From Quillaja saponaria (Eukaryota > Streptophyta > Magnoliopsida > Fabales > Quillajaceae), in assembly GCA_029379385.1 (NCBI GenBank), contig CM055608.1, forward strand, positions 20,210,350-20,274,349: a DNA stretch of 64,000 bases, in the 5' to 3' direction. The notes beneath the pieces were generated by a model, which was given only the letters and a program-made list of their open reading frames with translations, made no database searches and was not told where the DNA came from. Numbering within the stretch: position 1 is the first letter of the stretch; every line of letters starts with the position of its first letter. Of this stretch, positions 58,838 to 64,000 are shown in pieces. The position numbers and the translations under genes are program-made.

Positions 58838-61410
58838 TTCTAGAAATACCGACATGATCGTGGGGAGGAATAAGACTTGTAGGAAAAAACAGAAATCCAT
58901 TTGGATCAACAGGTTTAAATATTAGACCAAACTTTGAGTTTCAAGGCAAAAACTTGTAAAGTTTGGGTTTAGGGGGAAAAACTGTCAAATACAAGTCTAT
59001 TTAGTATTCCGGGAATACCGGCATGATCTTGGGGACGAATAAGACCTATAAGAAAAACAGAAATCCATTTGGATTAACGGTTAGGATAGTAGGCCAAACT
59101 TTGAGTTTAACCTTTGAAAACTTAAGCTCTGGGAGTAAAATGGTCAAGAACAAGTCCGTTTAGGATTCTGGGATTACCGAAATGATTTTGGGAACATATA
59201 AGACTTGTATGAAGAAACGAAAATCTATTTAGATCAACGATTAAAATAGTAGGCCAAATTTTGTCTCTCAAGGCAAAAACTTTTAAAACTTGGTTTGGGG
59301 AGGAGGGGAGGGGAGAAGGGAGTACTGGCACGACTTTAAGGATGAATAAGACCTGTAGGAAAAAAAGAAAATTCATTTGGTTTAACAGTTAGGATTTTAG
59401 GCCAAACTTTGAGTTTCAAGACAAAAGCTTGTCAAGTTTGGGTTAGGGGGAAAAACTATCAAATATAAATTTGTTTTGGATTCTAGGAGTATCAACATAA
59501 CCATGGGGATGAATAAGACTTGTAGGAAGAAACGAAAATCTATTTGGATCAACGCTTAAGGTATTAGGCCAAACAATAAGTTTTAGGGCAAAAACTTGCC
59601 AAGTTTGGGTTCGAGTGGCAAATGGTCAAATACTAGTTCCGTTTAGAATTCCAGAAATAGTGGTAAGACCTTGAAGACGAATAAAACCTGTTGGAAAAAA
59701 AAAAAAAAAAAAAAAAACATAAATCCACTTGAATTAATGGTTAGGATTTTGGGCCAAACTTTGACTTTTGAGACAAAAACTTTCCAAGTTTGGGTTTGGG
59801 AGGCAAAATGGTCAAGTACATGTCTATTTAGGATTTCGAGAGTACTGGAACTAACGTGGAGACGAATAAGGCTTGTATTAAGTAACAAAAATATATTCAG
59901 ATTAACGGTTAGGATATTACGCCAAACATTGAATTTCAAAGCAAAAACTTCCAAGTTTGGGTTCTGGGGAAAAACAATCAAATATAAGTCTGTTTAAGAC
60001 TCCAAGAGTACTGGCATGACCGTGTGGATGAATAAAACCTATAGGAAGAAACAAAAATCCATTTGGATAAACTTTTAGGATAGTAGGCCAAATTTTAGTT
60101 TTGTGGAAAAACTTTGATAACTTGAGTTTGGTGGGCAAAACAGTAAAATAAAATATGTTTTAGATTTGTAGTACTGGCACAATCATGAGGACGAATAAGA
60201 CCTATATAAAGAAACGAAAATCCATTCGGATCAACAGTTAGGATAGTAGGCCAAGTTTTAAGTTTCATGACAAAAACTTTGAAAATAGTCAACTACAAGT
60301 CCTTTTATGATTCTTGGAGTAAAGGACGATCAAGATTAGCAAAAAGAAATGAAAATCCATTTAGATTAATGGTTAGGATAGTAGGCTAAACTTTAAGTTT
60401 CAAGACAAACTTTAAAAACTTGGGTCGAGGTGGAAAAAGGGTCAAATACTAGTTCGTTTAAGATTCTAGGAGTACTGCCACAATCTTAGGGATGAATAAG
60501 ATTTATAAGAAGAAACGGAAATCCATTTAAATCAACGGTTAGGATAGTACGCCAAACTTTGAGTTTCAAGGCAAAAACTTTGAAAACTTAGGTTCAGGGG
60601 ACAAAATGGTCAAATATAAGTCTGTTTCACATTCTGGGAGTATCGACATGACCTTGAAAAAGAATAAGACTTGTATGAAGAAACAAAAATCTATTTGAAT
60701 CAACAGTTAGGATAGTAGGCCAATCTTTGAGTTTCATGCAAAAAACTTGCCAAGTTTGGGTTAGAGGAGCAAAAAGGTCAAATACAAGTTCGTTTAGGAT
60801 TCTAGGAGTACCGACACGATCATAGGGATAAACAAAATGTAAAAGAAGAAACAAAAATCCATTTGGATCAACTATTAGGATATTAGGTTTAAGTTTGAGT
60901 TTCAAACAAAAACTTTGAAAAGTTAGGTTCGAGGGGCAAAATTGTCAAAGAGTTTGGATTTTGGGAAATAGAAAAGACTAGTGAGAACGAATAAGACTTG
61001 TACAAAGAAATGAAATCTATTTGGATCTATAGTTAGGATAGTACGCCAAACTTTGAGTTTCAAGAGAAAAACTTTGAAATCTTGGGTTCTAGGGGTAAAA
61101 TTGTCAAATACAAATCCGTTTTAGATTTTGAGAGTACCAGCATAACTGTGGGGACGAATAAGATCATTAAGAAGAAACATAAATCTGTTTGGATCAACGG
61201 TTAGGATAAAACTTTGAGTTTCAAGGCAAAATCTTGCCAAGTTTGGATTAGGGAGTCAACACTGTCAAATACAAATCTGTTTATGATTCTAGCAGTATCG
61301 ACATGACCGTGGGGATGAATAAGACCTGTATATAGAAATGGAAATCTATTTGGATCAATGACTTGGATAGTAGACCAAACTTTTAGTTTTAATGCCAAAA
61401 ACATAGAAAA
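58838..61410 (+). repeat. Tandem array of about 16 units, ~166 bp each
   Basis: The anchor word aggccaaact recurs at about 58924, 59091, 59251, 59399, 59566, 59751, 59919, 60085, 60248, 60383, 60549, 60717, 60885, 61043, about 61208 and 61372. The spacing is mostly 158-168, with a few shorter or longer steps. Each unit carries aataagacttgtaggaag, atttggatcaacggttagg, a caaggcaaaaactt block and gtcaaatacaagtc. A 23-A tract (about 59695-59717) lengthens one unit. Because 168 is a multiple of three, the minus strand shows repeated short open frames (LKVWPTILTVDPNGF-like), none longer than 112 codons. I regard these as by-products, not genes. Confidence 0.9.
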
Positions 61411-61979
61411 TTTTGCTTAACTTGTCCAAGTTAATTTAAGTATAACTTATAGCATATTTATTTTGATTATTTCAGGTTCCACCTCCTACATCTGGGCCTT
61501 CTCACCTTAGCCAGGTTAACTAACAAGTTGGAGATGACGAAGATTAAGAATTTGAAGACGAGGATATTTTGATTTATGTATTTCTTCAATTTATTATTTA
61601 TTGTAAACAATATTGTTATGATGATTCTTGCATAATATTGTTTTTATTTATATAACATTTGCATTTAAATATGAAAAATTCTTTTGAAGTAGGTATTTAC
61701 AAGTATAAAATTAAAACTTAAATAAAAATATAATAATTAAATTATTTTCAACAACTCTGTCCACAATTTTATTATTTGTGTTTGCTTTTTGTAGACATAG
61801 ATATAAAAATAATAATAATAATATTGTGCCTATTTTTCTACATCTGTTATGCAGACACAATTGTATCTGTATCTACATTTCAGCATCTGGACTCCAGACT
61901 CTAATAAGTGGCAATTAATTATTGGCGTCTACAAGTTGCATTTGCCTAGTAAACGGAAATAATGTCTTTTCTCGTAGTG
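61411..61979 (+). mobile_element. CACTA transposon 3' end
   Basis: At 61477 a 3' splice-like tttcag precedes GTTCCACCTCCTACATC... with an acidic tail (EFEDEDIL) ending at a TGA near 61570, as in the last exon of plant CACTA transposase genes. A subterminal zone follows with tatctgtatctac, gcatctgg and ggcgtctac words. The terminus TTTTCTCGTAGTG ends at 61979, the inverted form of CACTACGAGAAAA, followed by TAA as a candidate 3-bp target duplication. Confidence 0.65.
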
Positions 61980-62923
61980 TAACTTCTTGAAAGCAATGGT
62001 GTACCACCACATTAACTTGCATAAAGACGCAACAATTCTCTAAACTTAATATGAAGGATGCGCCTTGCATTTCACACATTGAACAAGAATCAAAGAATGT
62101 GTTCATAATTACATTATCAAATCGTCTAGAAGCACAATACCTCAACCATTTGGAAAAACCTTAAACTCAGCAACCATGCATATTAATTTGACAGCCTAAA
62201 TATGAAACATAAGCCAAAATACATTCCCGTGTATGAGATCGATATTAATGCCTCATTTGTGAGTTTTAAAGTTGGAGCATTGAATTGTAATATTATTAAA
62301 TGAAGTTAGAATTTCTTGTTCGATTAATTGAGGAGCTTTAATCTGTAGATGCCCTTCATACTACTGTAAATATTTGATATATTGTCATCATTTTATTATA
62401 TAAATTAAAAAAAAAAAAAGAAGCAATTGATTTATTAAAATTTGATTACTATCCGAATATCATTATGCATCTTTATCAATCATGGTTTTTCTTTGTTCCC
62501 ACTAGCTGGCGATGTGAATGTTGCAGTTAACGATGATATGAGATAATTAATTCTTATGGATATACATCTTTGATTAAAAATTAATGTCCACTATTGCCAT
62601 AAAAGTGTTTTAACAAGTATTTAGCCAATGGATAAAGTTTTGGATAGGAACATTTTATGTTTTTATTATTGTAAGAGATTCGCTGGGTCATTGAGTTACA
62701 TAATTAGATATAATTTTTTTTTCTTCTTTTATATATATGAACTGTCACATGTCAAAATTGGTTAACAAGTCAATATGTCAACAATTTTTATTAGTTGATT
62801 TAATTAATGTGCACTTAAACTGACATGAACACGCTTAACAGCTAAATTTTTTTTATCATAACATGCATCACTTGAAGAAAGTAATAAACTATATATATAT
62901 ATTTTATTTATGAACAAACTTGC
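61980..62923. other. AT-rich intergenic stretch, no gene seen
   Basis: The minus-strand frame at 61915-62145 overlaps the CACTA end and has no recognised motif. The rest is low-complexity AT-rich DNA. Confidence 0.45.
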
Positions 62924-63228
62924 GGTTAGTTTGGTACACAAGAATGATTTTCATGGAATTGGAATGAGAATGAAATGCTGGGGAATGACAATGGAATGGT
63001 ATAAAATGAAATGATCATTCCATTATGTTGCTTGATAGCATCAATGAGAAATAGTCATTATATTCTATTTGTTTATTTGACATGCAATTTTTGGACATGA
63101 AATGATTTAACAACTATGCAAAAATGAAAAAAATATTCCTAAATAGGTAAAGTAATGAAAATTGTAACATAATTTATGAAACTTATATATTTATTTTTTT
63201 ATTAATTTATTTTAAAATTTCATATTAT

Positions 63229-63266
<38 letters not shown>

Positions 63267-63728
63267 TACTTATATTATTTTATTATTTCTTCTTTTTTTA
63301 TAATTTATTTTATTAATATTAATGTTTTAGTTTAAAATTACTTAAATAATTTATTTATTTTACATTAATTAATTTTTGATAAATTTTACTATAATATGAA
63401 GGGTATTTTATCATTTGACTAAACTAAATAATAAATTTATTTTATTTATTGCTTTATTTTATATCGTAATTATTTTAATTATCTATTAATTATTTATTTT
63501 AAGTGATAAAAGGGTATTTTTGTCATTTGATTGACCTAAAGTGATTCCATAGAAGTAGGAATAAGAAATCACACCCCTAGGTGAATTTGAGGATTTCTAC
63601 TTCTCTGGAATAAAATGGCCGGAATGGAATAAACATTTTTAAATTAAATACGTACCAAATGAAAGGATGATCAATCTATGGAATCATGCATGGAATAGAA
63701 TGACCATTCATACTTACTAAACTAGCCC
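62924..63728. mobile_element. MITE-like element, ~805 bp
   Basis: Left end GGTTAGTTTGGTA and right end TACTAAACTAGCCC form imperfect terminal inverted repeats (compare GGGCTAGTTTAGTA). Just inside, ggaatgagaatgaaatg..cattcc and catggaatagaatgaccattc are also inverted. The middle is extremely AT-rich, with an (ATT)n run at about 63230-63265. This is the look of a PIF/Harbinger- or hAT-type MITE with the common GGGCTAGTTTGG terminus. No coding capacity. Confidence 0.6.
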
Positions 63729-64000
63729 TTAGAGTGTGTTTGGAATCAATATATATGTAGAATTTAGTTTCTTCTAAATGAATTTTAGTTAAATTTTTAT
63801 GTTTTGAATGTTTAGTGCATGAGATTTCAATTCATTGTAAATTATATTTTTATGACTTATTTTTCATTTTGAATTCTTATAAAATTATCCAGGTGAGATT
63901 TGCAAATAATTCAATTCGATTGTATTATTAAAAACCTTTTAGACAAATATACCTGGACATTTGTTTCATTTTTACAAACTCGTGTTTATTGCTATTCTTT
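63729..64000. other. Window end, non-coding
   Basis: The start ttagagtgtgtttggaatc resembles the end of another MITE-type element, but its partner end is outside the window. No gene. Confidence 0.3.

Noticed and set aside
59643..59997. 112- and 108-codon frames in the tandem array
   Set aside because: Mutually antisense, created by the repeat length being near a multiple of three; frames break in neighbouring units.
55725..61979. A single 6.3 kb CACTA element
   Set aside because: The terminal repeats diverge after CACTAC and the flanking trinucleotides (tgg and taa) differ; only the right end is well supported.
1..64000. tRNA, rRNA, CRISPR or organellar inserts
   Set aside because: Looked for tRNA-like cloverleaf cores, rRNA-like GC-rich blocks, regularly spaced short repeats and chloroplast/mitochondrial coding words by eye; none seen. 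A tRNAscan/BLAST run would be decisive.

Overview
The window looks like nuclear DNA of a eudicot plant. It is very AT-rich, has almost no long open frames, is packed with plant-type retroelements and CACTA transposons, and carries one intact two-exon chalcone-synthase-type gene. The CHS protein resembles CHS of Rosales (hop/cannabis/mulberry type) as far as I can judge from memory. The sequence alone does not fix the species.

Left edge (1-23.2 kb): the last codons of an unrecognised plus-strand gene end at 135, followed by a 3' UTR. A 2.1-2.3 kb segment is present twice (513-2565 and 20912-23251). Between the copies lie three members of one LTR family (3301-6674, 9329-15062, 15418-17602). They start TGTTATAA or TGTCACACC, end in CA and have 5-bp target duplications. 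The 9329 copy itself holds a second inserted LTR (10118-11838). A CACTA-type terminus starts at 6873.

Middle (23.2-45.6 kb): a layered transposon graveyard. It holds another copy of the LTR family, then a broken endogenous pararetrovirus (Caulimoviridae; protease, reverse transcriptase and RNase H on the minus strand, 25.4-29.0 kb). Next is a broken CACTA/TNP2 transposase (29.1-35.6 kb, plus strand) split by another solo LTR. Ty3/gypsy pieces follow (36.1-40.0 kb, with gag and a primer-binding site), then a 1.6 kb solo LTR with a perfect target duplication. A frameshifted fragment of a TSG101/ELC (ESCRT-I) UEV-domain gene lies at about 42.3-42.75 kb, between direct repeats.

Right part (45.6-64 kb): a miniature LTR element (TRIM, 46033-47282), another long LTR copy, and a four-unit tandem repeat (51.28-51.75 kb). 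The minus-strand CHS gene follows (52220-53536), with a G-box and a duplicated MYB-type element upstream. Beyond it are about 3.5 kb of non-coding DNA with local duplications, a gypsy LTR and primer-binding site, a copia-like LTR fragment and a 16-unit, ~166-bp tandem array (58.85-61.4 kb). The array runs into a CACTA 3' end at 61979. A MITE-like element occupies 62924-63728.

Functionally, only the CHS gene is supported as an intact gene. It would condense one p-coumaroyl-CoA with three malonyl-CoA to start flavonoid synthesis, and its promoter motifs fit light/MYB/bZIP control. Nearly everything else is mobile DNA at different stages of decay, and the nesting gives a relative order of insertions.
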